Shown here one piece after another: positions 16,984-24,695 of a DNA stretch of 64,000 bases. Numbering within the stretch: position 1 is the stretch's first letter; each line of letters opens with the position of its first letter. Location: assembly GCF_900168295.1 (NCBI RefSeq), contig NZ_FVZL01000001.1:1-64000 (forward strand). The letters are read 5' to 3'. The notes under the pieces are model-generated. The model was given only the letters and a program-made list of their open reading frames with translations, ran no database searches and was not told where the DNA came from. This stretch comes from Arthrobacter sp. P2b (lineage in GTDB: Bacteria; Actinomycetota; Actinomycetes; Actinomycetales; Micrococcaceae). Position numbers and translations under genes: made by a program.

Positions 16984-17712
16984 ATGGCCGGCAGCGATGC
17001 ACTGACTACCTCCGATGAATATCAGGACCTGCTGCTCGGGAGCGCCGAATTTTCCGACTTCCTCCTGGGCCTCGCCACCATGTCCGCAACATTGCTGGGC
17101 GCGGACACCCGTACGGTGTTCTGCACTATCACGGTAGAGCGCAACGGCGCCCCCTCCACGATGTCCAGCAGCAGTGATCTGGGCCGGCGGCTGGACGAGA
17201 GGCAGTACGCGGCCGACGCCGGACCATGCCTCACAGCCGTCCGGCAGCAGAGTGCCGTGCTGGTTGAGGACATGGCCACCGACCAGCGGTGGGGAAAGTA
17301 TGCGCAGGCCGCCCTCAGCGAGGGCGTGCAAGCCATGCTTGCCGTGCCCATCCGCACTGACGACTCCTCACGCGCGGCGTTGAACTGCTACGCCCGAAAG
17401 GCCCACGCGTTCGACGAAGAAACCGTCAGCCTCCTGGAAACGCACGCGGCATCGATGTCCCGCATCCTCCGCCTGGCCCTCCGGCTGCACGCGCCGCAGG
17501 CCTATCCGGAACACCTCCGCAGAGCGCTGAAGTCCCGCGCCGTAGTTGACGCAGCCATTGCCCTCATCATGCTCCAGCACCGCGGCGGACGGGACGGTGC
17601 GCTGGAGCTGCTCCAGCTCGCCGCTGTGTCAAGCAACCGCAGGATCCAGCAAATTGCGACCGACATTGTTGACGGAGGCAGCTTCTCCGCGGCCCGGCTG
17701 GATGGAGGGTAG
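16984..17712 (+). CDS. GAF-ANTAR RNA-binding regulator 3
   Basis: 242 residues. GAF domain: YAADAGPCLTAVRQQSAVLV and VQAMLAVPIRTDDSSRAALN. The ANTAR part (ALKSRAVVDAAIALIMLQHR) is followed by GALELLQLAAVSSNRRIQQI. It lacks the THFD tail. It begins 184 bp after small protein 1 and is followed 2 bp later by small protein 2. Confidence 0.87.
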   Translation: MAGSDALTTSDEYQDLLLGSAEFSDFLLGLATMSATLLGADTRTVFCTITVERNGAPSTMSSSSDLGRRLDERQYAADAGPCLTAVRQQSAVLVEDMATDQRWGKYAQAALSEGVQAMLAVPIRTDDSSRAALNCYARKAHAFDEETVSLLETHAASMSRILRLALRLHAPQAYPEHLRRALKSRAVVDAAIALIMLQHRGGRDGALELLQLAAVSSNRRIQQIATDIVDGGSFSAARLDGG

Positions 17713-17714
17713 GA

Positions 17715-17966
17715 ATGTATTCTGAGGGGACCGGAGGACCTGAAGAACTGAATGACGCCGCGGAACAGCGGCGGGGAGCAGCGCAACGTTTCCGGGACAC
17801 GGAGCTCCCGCTGGTCAAGCTATGGACGTACTACTACGGGATCGGCGGGGACATCGATGAGGTGTCCCTGGACGCGTACCTCAATGAGGCGCTGGACCTC
17901 CCGGCCGCGCAGGTTGGGCTCATCACCACGGCGATGGCCGAAATGACGGAAGGTGATACCGAGTGA
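17715..17966 (+). CDS. Small helical partner protein of GAF-ANTAR 3 (unknown family)
   Basis: An 83-residue acidic protein, paralogous to the 111-residue protein at 16464 over its central 45 residues; W, Y, GD and the AYL-x-x-L-LP core are conserved. GAGGGTAGGA precedes the ATG. It overlaps the next gene by 4 nt (GTGA), so regulator 3, this protein and regulator 4 form one translationally coupled unit. The function is unknown. Confidence 0.75.
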   Translation: MYSEGTGGPEELNDAAEQRRGAAQRFRDTELPLVKLWTYYYGIGGDIDEVSLDAYLNEALDLPAAQVGLITTAMAEMTEGDTE

Positions 17967-18730
17967 AGGACCACCACATCTCACCTGAAGGGTCACGGGC
18001 CGCAGAGTCTTTGGCGGACACGGAGCTGACGCTGCAGGAAATGGTCCTGCAAAGCCCTGACATCCGGGATTTCCTGGTTGAACTGGCCGTCCTGGCCGCG
18101 TCCCGGCTGTCCGTTCCCGGCAACCGCATCCACGGCGGCGTCACGGTGCTTCGGCACAAGCGGCCGGAAGCGGTTGCGTCCAGCGACGCCGTGGCGCACG
18201 CCCTTGACGAGATGCAAAACGGATTCGGAGACGGCCCGTGCCTTACCGCCCTCCGGTGCAAAGCCACCGTACTGGTGCCGGACCTCACCGCCGAGCGGCG
18301 GTGGGCGCCGTACGTCCGGACGGCTGCGGGAAAAGGGGTGTCGTCCATCCTTGCCGTGCCCCTGGACCTTGCCGGTGAAGCCGAGGCGGTACTTAACCTT
18401 TATTCAGGCTGCAGTAACGGTTTCTCCGGTGACGACATCGGCACCGTGGAGGCCTTCGCTCACCAGGCGGCAAGCTCGCTGCGGCTGGTCCTGCGCATCA
18501 CCCAGCTCAGCGAGGCCAGAAATGATCTGGCCGCGGCAATGCAGTCACGCACCGTGATTGACATGGCCGTGGGCGCCATCATGGCCGAGAACAGGTGCAC
18601 CCGGGACACAGCGTTTGCCATCTTGACCAAAGCGTCCAGCACGCGGAACACCAAGCTCCGCGACGTGGCCGCATCCGTGATCGCGTCCATCTCCGGGGAG
18701 AAACAGATTTCCACCCACTTCGACGTGTGA
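17963..18730 (+). CDS. GAF-ANTAR RNA-binding regulator 4
   Basis: 255 residues with a GTG start inside the GTGA overlap. GAF: NGFGDGPCLTALRCKATVLV and VSSILAVPLDLAGEAEAVLN. ANTAR: AMQSRTVIDMAVGAIMAENR followed by KASSTRNTKLRDVA. It ends in THFDV like regulator 1, so 1 and 4 form one subclass and 2 and 3 the other. It is convergent with the siderophore reductase gene, 3 bp away. Confidence 0.88.
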   Translation: MKDHHISPEGSRAAESLADTELTLQEMVLQSPDIRDFLVELAVLAASRLSVPGNRIHGGVTVLRHKRPEAVASSDAVAHALDEMQNGFGDGPCLTALRCKATVLVPDLTAERRWAPYVRTAAGKGVSSILAVPLDLAGEAEAVLNLYSGCSNGFSGDDIGTVEAFAHQAASSLRLVLRITQLSEARNDLAAAMQSRTVIDMAVGAIMAENRCTRDTAFAILTKASSTRNTKLRDVAASVIASISGEKQISTHFDV

Positions 18731-18733
18731 CTG

Positions 18734-19660
18734 CTAGGAGTTCGGAGCTGTGACCGGCACGCCGTTGGCCCCGGAACCTGCTTTCCCCAGGCTCCAATAG
18801 CCCCGGAATTCCGAGGATCTCGGATCCACGCCGGCAGCCACCAGGCAGCGGCGAAGGGTCCTGACCGTCCCGGCTTCCGCACCCACCCACGCATAGGTGG
18901 AGCGCCACCCTCCGTTGCGTTCGACGACGGCGTGGACCGCCTGCTCCAGGCGGAGGCCGCGTGGTGCCGCGCCGCCGTCGCGGTTCAGCCAGGTGATCCG
19001 TACGCCGCTGCGCGTGGCCAGGGGAAGGACGTCCGCGGCTTCGGGGACTTCCAGGAAAGCGTGCCCGCCGATGTGGGGCGGAAGCGTTTCGAGGATGGAA
19101 CTGATGGCGGGGACCGCCGTTTCGTCACCGGCCAGGAGGACGTGCTGCGCGCTGCCCGGCTTCCAGTTGATCCCCGCTTCGGGCAAAGGCGTGGCGGGCG
19201 TCATCGCAGTGGCGTCCGGTCCCACAAACCACGCCCGGCAGCCGGCCTCCGCCTCCTGCGCCCACCGCGATCCCGGCCCTGCATGGTCGCGGGGTCCCTG
19301 ATGCAGCACAAAGTCGATATCGAGTTCCGGACCCGCAGGCGCATGCCGCAGGGCCCGGACGGTGTAGCTGCGGATGGAGCCGCGGCCGGGTTGCTCCTGC
19401 CGGAGCCAGTCCTGGTACCACCCCGCCTGCAGGAGTCCGCCGGGCGTGCCCGGCGGTTGGAGGTCATGGCCAGGGGTGGGCAGCAGCAGCTTGATGCGGA
19501 GGTCCAGGGTAGGTCCGGGCACCCCGAACGCCTGCAGCGCCGGACCGGTGAACGTGATGCGGCGGAAGCGCGGGCTCAGGTCCCGCACTTCCGACACCAC
19601 GGCCTCGAACACCCGCACGGGGTGCCGGGAAACCAGGGTTGCGGCAGCCATCAGGGGCAT
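18734..19660 (-). CDS. Siderophore-interacting protein (FAD ferric-siderophore reductase)
   Basis: A 308-residue cytoplasmic reductase of the ViuB/SIP family, which releases iron from imported ferric siderophores. SIRSYTVRALRHAPAGPELD is the FAD-binding R-x-Y-(S/T) motif, VLLAGDETAVPAISSILE is the NAD(P)H-domain start and YAWVGAEAGTVRTLRR the C-terminal signature. The ATG overlaps the stop of the binding-protein gene (TAATG), indicating coupled translation. It is under the shared iron box. Confidence 0.88.
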   Translation of the reverse strand: MPLMAAATLVSRHPVRVFEAVVSEVRDLSPRFRRITFTGPALQAFGVPGPTLDLRIKLLLPTPGHDLQPPGTPGGLLQAGWYQDWLRQEQPGRGSIRSYTVRALRHAPAGPELDIDFVLHQGPRDHAGPGSRWAQEAEAGCRAWFVGPDATAMTPATPLPEAGINWKPGSAQHVLLAGDETAVPAISSILETLPPHIGGHAFLEVPEAADVLPLATRSGVRITWLNRDGGAAPRGLRLEQAVHAVVERNGGWRSTYAWVGAEAGTVRTLRRCLVAAGVDPRSSEFRGYWSLGKAGSGANGVPVTAPNS

Positions 19661-20667
19661 TACGGCAGCTGCGGATCCACGCCGTAGTGCTTGGCCAGGT
19701 CAGTGATCACAGCGTGGGCGCCCTGAATACTGACCGAAGCCAGGAACGTGGCGTCGTCAACGTTGATGACCTCGCCCTGGAGCCGCTCCCACAACGGGTT
19801 CGACTGGAACGCTTCCTGCTGCGCGCGGGCCTTGTCGCCTTCGGCTCCGGCCGGGATGAAGGCGCTGACCATCACCAGTCCGGCGTCGCCCTGGAGGATC
19901 TGCTCGGCGGACAGCGGTACGAAGATCTCCTTCTCGCTGTCCGGCTGGTCCTTGGGGCGCGGAATGTTCATGTCCGCCATGATCTCGCCAATGAAGGAGT
20001 TCGAGGAGTAGAGCCGGGCAGTATCGCCGCCGGTGAAACGGATGAGGGAGTAGGTTGCGTCCGGCTTCTTGGCCAGGATCTCGGCTCCCACCTTCGCGGC
20101 GCGATCCTCGTAGGCCTTGACCAGTTCCTCGGCCTTGGCCTTCTTGCCCAGCGCCTCGCCCAGGAAAACGACGTTTTCCTTCCAGGTGGGTCCGGTGCTC
20201 ACGGAGAAAATCGCGGGCGCGATCTTGGACAGCTGCGAGTACAGGGCCTCGTGGCGGACTTTCGCCGACACGATCAGGTCCGGCTGCAGTTCCAGGATCT
20301 TTTCCAGGTTGGGCTCGGCCAGGGTGCCGACGTTCACCGAATCCTTGGTGGCATCGGCTACATCGCCGAGGTAAGGGGCGAACGGAGCGTTGGGATCCTG
20401 CCGGTACTGCACGTAACCCACGAGGTCGGCCTCGAGCAGCAGGGCAGCATCGATGTAGCTGGGGTCCAGCGCAACAACGCGCTTGGGGACCGTTTCGATG
20501 CTGGTTGAACCCATGGTGTGTTCCATGGTCAGCGGGAAGCCTGCTGCTTCGGGAGCGGCGGAAGTGGTGTCACTGGTGGTGGCGGCCGGGGAGCCGCAGG
20601 CCGCGGTGGCCAGGAGTACCAGGCCGGCGGCAGCAGCGGTGAGCTGCTGGACAATGCGAATTTTCAC
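19660..20667 (-). CDS. Iron-siderophore ABC transporter binding lipoprotein
   Basis: A 335-residue class III periplasmic-type binding protein (FepB/FhuD-like). The lipobox LATAACGS gives a lipid-anchored Cys about residue 23. RVVALDPSYIDAALLLEADL and LQPDLIVSAKVRH are family hallmarks. The start is GTG 20667, with GAAGG 8 nt upstream; an ATG at 20706 is rejected because it lies inside the iron box. The gene is divergent from the permease-ATPase operon it serves. Confidence 0.88.
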   Translation of the reverse strand: MKIRIVQQLTAAAAGLVLLATAACGSPAATTSDTTSAAPEAAGFPLTMEHTMGSTSIETVPKRVVALDPSYIDAALLLEADLVGYVQYRQDPNAPFAPYLGDVADATKDSVNVGTLAEPNLEKILELQPDLIVSAKVRHEALYSQLSKIAPAIFSVSTGPTWKENVVFLGEALGKKAKAEELVKAYEDRAAKVGAEILAKKPDATYSLIRFTGGDTARLYSSNSFIGEIMADMNIPRPKDQPDSEKEIFVPLSAEQILQGDAGLVMVSAFIPAGAEGDKARAQQEAFQSNPLWERLQGEVINVDDATFLASVSIQGAHAVITDLAKHYGVDPQLP

Positions 20668-20705
20668 GGGGAATGCCTTCACAAACGATGCGGGGATGCG
20701 ACGCA

Positions 20706-20724
20706 TTAGGTAAGGCTTACCTGC
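20706..20724. promoter_or_regulatory. DtxR/IdeR iron box
   Basis: TTAGGTAAGGCTTACCTGC matches the consensus TTAGGTTAGGCTAACCTAA at 15 of 19 positions, and the central change is symmetric, so the core stays palindromic. It lies between the divergent siderophore genes and should repress both when iron is abundant. Confidence 0.85.
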
Positions 20725-20792
20725 GCCGCCGTAGACTGTAGCAGGATTTGGCGGATTAGCTCACAAACCCGTGACGTAATAGAAAGTCCCAT

Positions 20793-21869
20793 GTGAAAAC
20801 CCTGAATGCAGAGCCGTCTCCGAACGTGGCCCGGACAGATCCGGCACGGACGGCCGCGCCGGCCCCACGGCGGAAGGTGCCGCGGAACCGCACGGTTTGG
20901 CTGATCGTATCGGCCCTGGCACTGATTGCCGCCTGCGTGCTCAGCATCTGTATCGGAGGGCAGCCGTCTTCGCTCCAGGAGGCCTGGCACGCGGTGTTCA
21001 CCCCCACGGGCAACGTCATGGACGTGACCATTCGCGAGCTGCGTTGGCCCCGCACAGTCCTGGGAATCTGCGCCGGGATCTGCCTGGGCCTGGCAGGAAC
21101 CCTGGTGCAGGGCCATACCCGGAACCCGGTAGCGGACCCCGGCCTGCTCGGCATCAACCAGGGCGCGGCGCTGGCCATCGTGGCTGCCACCGCCCTGGCC
21201 GGCGACCTTCCAGCCCTGACCCAGGCGGCGCTGGCCTTCGCCGGGGCACTCGTTGCCAGTGTCCTGGTGTTCATGATCGGATCGGCAGCCCGGTATGGCG
21301 CCACCCCGGTCACACTGGTCCTGGCCGGAGCGGCCGTGACCGCTCTGTGCTCAGGGCTCGTGGCAGGAATTGTCCTCCTCAATGACCAGGCCCTGGACAC
21401 CCTGCGGTTCTGGCAGGTGGGTTCGCTGGCGGGACGGACCGGGGTCCTGGAGCTGGCCTGGCCCTTCATCGCGGCCGGCGTTGTGCTGGCCCTGCTCAAC
21501 ATCCGGGCCTTGAACGCCCTTGCGCTGGGCTCGGACGCCGCTGTTTCCCTGGGTATTTCAGTACTGCGGGCGCGGGCCGTGGGCATCGGCGCTGTCACGC
21601 TCCTGGCAGGAACCGCTGTAACCCTGGCAGGCCCCATCGCCTTCGCCGGACTGCTGGTCCCGCACATCACCCGTGCCATCACCGGGCCGGACTACCGCTG
21701 GCTGGTGCCGCTCTCGCTCTTTACCGGGGCAACCGTCGTGCTCCTCGCCGATACCGCCGGCCGCATTATTGCCCGGCCCGGCGAACTGTCCGTCGCCGTG
21801 GTCCTGGCAGTGGTGGGAGCACCTTTCTTCGTTTACCTCGCCCGGCGCCGGAGGCTGGCAACGCTATGA
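20793..21869 (+). CDS. FecCD-family iron-siderophore permease 1
   Basis: A 358-residue permease with about nine hydrophobic segments. RWPRTVLGICAGICLGLAGT and NPVADPGLLGINQGAALAIV are the FecCD hallmarks. The N-terminal 30 residues are basic and cytoplasmic. The start is GTG. It overlaps the second permease by 4 nt (ATGA) and is the first gene of the rightward transport operon, driven from the iron-box region. Confidence 0.9.
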   Translation: MKTLNAEPSPNVARTDPARTAAPAPRRKVPRNRTVWLIVSALALIAACVLSICIGGQPSSLQEAWHAVFTPTGNVMDVTIRELRWPRTVLGICAGICLGLAGTLVQGHTRNPVADPGLLGINQGAALAIVAATALAGDLPALTQAALAFAGALVASVLVFMIGSAARYGATPVTLVLAGAAVTALCSGLVAGIVLLNDQALDTLRFWQVGSLAGRTGVLELAWPFIAAGVVLALLNIRALNALALGSDAAVSLGISVLRARAVGIGAVTLLAGTAVTLAGPIAFAGLLVPHITRAITGPDYRWLVPLSLFTGATVVLLADTAGRIIARPGELSVAVVLAVVGAPFFVYLARRRRLATL

Positions 21870-22966
21870 CAGTTCTCCAGAGAACCCGGCTGCAGGCCAG
21901 CCCGAGTGCCACAAAAATCAGGGCGCTGCGCGTCGGCCCGGTATCCATCCGGCTCAACGTCCGCGTGATGGTGGTGGCCTCGCTGCTGATCCTGGCAACG
22001 GTGGCGGCCATGGCCCTGCACGTCGCTTTCGGCGGCACCCCCATGGCCTACCCGGACGTCCTCAGGGCGCTGCTGGGCGACGAGTCCAATACGAGGATCC
22101 ATCTGGCCGTCACGGAGTTCCGCGCACCCAGGATGGTGGCCGCGGTCGTGGTCGGTGCATCCCTCGCTGCGGCAGGAGCCATCACCCAGACCGTGGCGCG
22201 CAATCCCCTCGCGAGCCCGGACCTGCTGGGCGTGACGGCAGGCGCGTCGCTGGGGGCTGTCAGCGTGCTGGTGATTGCCGGCGGGGGCCACGCGGGACTC
22301 AGCGGCCTAGCGGCGACCGTGGGCATGCCCGCTGCGGCGTTCACCGCGGGCATCCTCAGCGGCGTGGCCGTGTACCTGCTGTCCTACCGGCGGGGCCTGG
22401 ACAGCTACCGGCTGGTGCTGGCCGGCCTGGGCATCTCCGGACTCGCCGCGAGCCTGACCACCTGGATCCTCACCCTGGGCGACGTGACCAGCGCGGCCCA
22501 GGCGCTGACCTGGATGATGGGCTCACTGAACGGAAAAGACTGGGAGACCGTGCAGCCCATGGCGCTCAGCGCTGCCGTGCTGCTCCTTGCCGCCATGGCC
22601 ACCGGACGGTGGCTGCTGCTGACCAGCCTGGGCGAGGACACCGCCGTCGGCCTTGGCACCCGGATAGGTGCCGTCCGGCTGATAGTCCTGGCGCTCGCCG
22701 TCCTCCTGGCGTCCGTGGCCACTGTAACTGCTGGTCCGGTGGCGTTCGTTGCGCTGGCCAGCCCGCGGATTGCCCGGGCCCTGACCTCCACGGTGATTCC
22801 CTCCGTGGGAGTATCCGCGCTGGTGGGCGCGATTTTCGTGCTGCTGGCCGACACCCTGTCCGCCAATGCCCTTGCTGCCCCCTTGCCGGTAGGCGTGGCC
22901 ACGGCCGTGCTGGGGGCACCGTTCCTGATCCACCTGATCCTCAAATACCAGCGGAGGCTGAGTTGA
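21866..22966 (+). CDS. FecCD-family iron-siderophore permease 2
   Basis: A 366-residue permease, heterodimer partner of the previous one. APRMVAAVVVGASLAAAGAI and NPLASPDLLGVTAGASLGAV are the conserved motifs; GPVAFVALASPRIARALTS is the cytoplasmic coupling segment that contacts the ATPase. Its stop overlaps the TTG start of the ATPase gene. Confidence 0.9.
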   Translation: MTVLQRTRLQASPSATKIRALRVGPVSIRLNVRVMVVASLLILATVAAMALHVAFGGTPMAYPDVLRALLGDESNTRIHLAVTEFRAPRMVAAVVVGASLAAAGAITQTVARNPLASPDLLGVTAGASLGAVSVLVIAGGGHAGLSGLAATVGMPAAAFTAGILSGVAVYLLSYRRGLDSYRLVLAGLGISGLAASLTTWILTLGDVTSAAQALTWMMGSLNGKDWETVQPMALSAAVLLLAAMATGRWLLLTSLGEDTAVGLGTRIGAVRLIVLALAVLLASVATVTAGPVAFVALASPRIARALTSTVIPSVGVSALVGAIFVLLADTLSANALAAPLPVGVATAVLGAPFLIHLILKYQRRLS

Positions 22967-23823
22967 ACACGTCCTTGGAGCAGCAGGAGGGCCTCCGGGC
23001 CCAGGACCTCAGCCTTGGCTACGACGGCGGCAACATCATCAGCGGCCTCTCCCTGACCATCCCCAATGCCCGGGTAACGTCGATCATCGGGCCCAACGGA
23101 TGCGGAAAGTCCACGCTGCTGAGGGGCCTGGGCAGGCTGCTCAACCCCAGGTCCGGCGAGGTATTCCTCGACGGCGCGCCCCTGCGCCAGCATTCCACCC
23201 GCCATATCGCCACCCGCATCAGCGTTCTGCCGCAGACACCCACGGCGCCGTCGGGACTCACCGTGGCGGACCTCGTTTCGCGGGGCCGGCACCCGCGGCA
23301 GAAGTGGTACCAGCAGTTTTCCGCCTCCGACGAATTGGTGGTGGAGTCCGCACTGGAAGCCACAGACATCCTGGACCTCGCCGATACGCCCCTGGAGGAC
23401 CTCTCCGGCGGGCAGCGCCAGCGGGCCTGGATTTCCATGACGCTGGCCCAGGAGACGGGAATCCTGCTGCTGGATGAACCCACCACCTACCTGGACCTGG
23501 CGCACCAGGTTGACGTGCTGGAGCTCGTCCGCCGGCTGAACCGCGAACACCACCGGACCGTGGTGATGGTGCTCCACGACATCTCGCTCGCGGCCCGGTA
23601 CTCGGACCACATCGTGGCCATGAAGGACGGTGCCATCGTGGCGCAGGGCACCCCGGCCAAGGTCATCACCTCCGAGCGGCTGCTGGATGTGTTTGGCCTG
23701 GACGCCCACGTGATGCCGGAACCCACGGAGGGCCGCCCGCACGTCATCCCGCTGGGAACAGTAGGGGCCCCGGCGGCCGACACTGTGCCCCTGGTCACAC
23801 GTGATGCGATTCACTCGCAATAA
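22963..23823 (+). CDS. Iron-siderophore ABC transporter ATPase
   Basis: 286 residues. Walker A IGPNGCGKST, signature LSGGQRQRAW, Walker B ILLLDEPTTYLD and switch His in VLHDIS are all present, so it is an active FecE/FepC-type ATPase. The TTG start is chosen from the TTGA overlap with the permease stop and the family N-terminus. The C-terminus is about 25 residues longer than usual. Confidence 0.9.
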   Translation: MNTSLEQQEGLRAQDLSLGYDGGNIISGLSLTIPNARVTSIIGPNGCGKSTLLRGLGRLLNPRSGEVFLDGAPLRQHSTRHIATRISVLPQTPTAPSGLTVADLVSRGRHPRQKWYQQFSASDELVVESALEATDILDLADTPLEDLSGGQRQRAWISMTLAQETGILLLDEPTTYLDLAHQVDVLELVRRLNREHHRTVVMVLHDISLAARYSDHIVAMKDGAIVAQGTPAKVITSERLLDVFGLDAHVMPEPTEGRPHVIPLGTVGAPAADTVPLVTRDAIHSQ

Positions 23824-23835
23824 AAGGCGATTTGG

Positions 23836-23959
23836 TTGAGAGTGCCGTTTCGGTTTGTGCACCATGGAAGGGCAGGGCTGGACACTTCCAGCCCTATCCA
23901 TCCTGGTGACGCAATGAGGCCCACCGGTTGCCCTTGGGGGCCGCCGACGCCGCAGGGCG
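23836..23959 (+). promoter_or_regulatory. Promoter and structured leader, copy 1
   Basis: TTG (23836), a 19-nt gap, then TGCACCATGG (23858-23867): the same elements with the same gap occur at 24259-24290. Directly downstream is a perfect hairpin, AGGGCTGG/CCAGCCCT with a 6-nt loop (23874-23895), and a smaller one, ACGCC/GGCGT (23946-23959). The leader to the small gene is about 145 nt. A shared promoter or operator plus RNA control is inferred. Confidence 0.45.
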
Positions 23960-24012
23960 TGAGCAGGCCATTTCCCCGGCCCGGCCGGACCGAAACAAGG
24001 AAGTACTGAACA

Positions 24013-24195
24013 ATGACGTTTGAAGCTGCCGAATCCGTGACGCTGAAGATCTGGGACCGCTCCACCATGCACCACACGCTGGATGCGCTCGTCGAGGATC
24101 TCTCCACCCGCCACAACACCACCAAGGGCAGCATCGCTGTCACCTGCAGCGGCCCCAACACCTTCACGCTCAGCCTGAACAGCGGCGCTGCCTAA
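24013..24195 (+). CDS. Small protein of unknown family, copy 1
   Basis: A 60-residue soluble protein (MTFEAAESVTLKIWDR start, VTCSGPNTFTLSLNS end). It is not recognised. It is about 65% identical by eye to the 65-residue protein at 24388. Conserved features are LKIWD, the His pair in HHTLD, RHNTT and the C-terminal VTCSGPNTFTLSL with one Cys. A beta-alpha-beta fold is plausible. AAGGAAGT precedes the ATG. It lies behind the iron transport operon, but its own promoter-like element suggests separate control. Confidence 0.75.
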   Translation: MTFEAAESVTLKIWDRSTMHHTLDALVEDLSTRHNTTKGSIAVTCSGPNTFTLSLNSGAA

Positions 24196-24258
24196 CCTCC
24201 GCCAAATCCCCCGGGCGAACCCTCGCCGGTGTGTTTGGTCACATCGCCCGAAATTGGG

Positions 24259-24339
24259 TTGCACTCTTCCCTCGCGACCATGCACCATGGAAAGACGGGA
24301 ACGCGCTTTCCCAAATGCTTGTCCTCACCGACGAGGACA
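24259..24339 (+). promoter_or_regulatory. Promoter and structured leader, copy 2
   Basis: TTG (24259), 19 nt, then TGCACCATGG (24281-24290), as in copy 1. Two hairpins follow: GGGAA/TTCCC (24297-24312) and the perfect TGTCCTC/GAGGACA with a 6-nt loop (24320-24339). The hairpin sequences differ from copy 1 while their presence is kept, which suggests selection for structure. Confidence 0.45.
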
Positions 24340-24387
24340 CGGCCGGACACCCCGGGCCGCCAGACCGCAAGAAATGGAAGTTGAATA

Positions 24388-24585
24388 ATGACGTTCGATG
24401 CCACTGATTCCGTGACCCTCAAAATCTGGGACAAGGCCACTCTCCACCACACGCTCGACTCCGCAGTCAATGACCTCTCGGCACGGCACAACACCACCAC
24501 CTGCCGCGTTGCCGTCACCTGCAGCGGCCCCAACACCTTCACCCTTAGCCTGCGCGGCGAGGACCGGGCCCTGGCGAACGCCTAG
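24388..24585 (+). CDS. Small protein of unknown family, copy 2
   Basis: A 65-residue paralogue of the protein at 24013, with a short charged extension (RGEDRALANA) at the C-terminus. It keeps LKIWD, LHHTLD, RHNTT and VTCSGPNTFTLSL, and has a second Cys (TTCRVAV). A GGAAGTTGAATA stretch precedes the ATG. A strong terminator follows, so the module ends here. The function is unknown. Confidence 0.77.
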   Translation: MTFDATDSVTLKIWDKATLHHTLDSAVNDLSARHNTTTCRVAVTCSGPNTFTLSLRGEDRALANA

Positions 24586-24604
24586 GCAGCCAGCCTCTGC
24601 TCCA

Positions 24605-24648
24605 CGGAAGCGGCCGACGGCGGGACCTCCCGCCGTCGGCCGTTTCCG
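24605..24648. terminator. Terminator hairpin after small-protein module
   Basis: CGGCCGACGGCGGGA, 2 nt, then its reverse complement; the stem extends outward by six more pairs with one mismatch. A T-rich stretch follows on the plus strand. It shares the ACGGCGGGA core with the hairpin at 13.2 kb. Confidence 0.8.
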
Positions 24649-24695
24649 TTTAATCCGCCATGGTGCCCGCAAGGGGCGGGCCGCATACTGGACGG

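Noticed and set aside
20668..20706. Longer start (ATG 20706) for the siderophore-binding lipoprotein
   Set aside because: The ATG lies inside the iron box and lacks a ribosome site; GTG 20667 has GAAGG and gives a normal signal peptide.
23861..23915. 17-codon frame (ATG in TGCACCATGG) before small gene copy 1, and a similar 33-codon frame before copy 2
   Set aside because: The frames differ in sequence and length and have no ribosome site; the shared part is better explained as a DNA or RNA control element.
22405..24288. 627-codon frame opposite the iron transporter genes and small gene
   Set aside because: It crosses several well-supported genes and their boundaries on the opposite strand.
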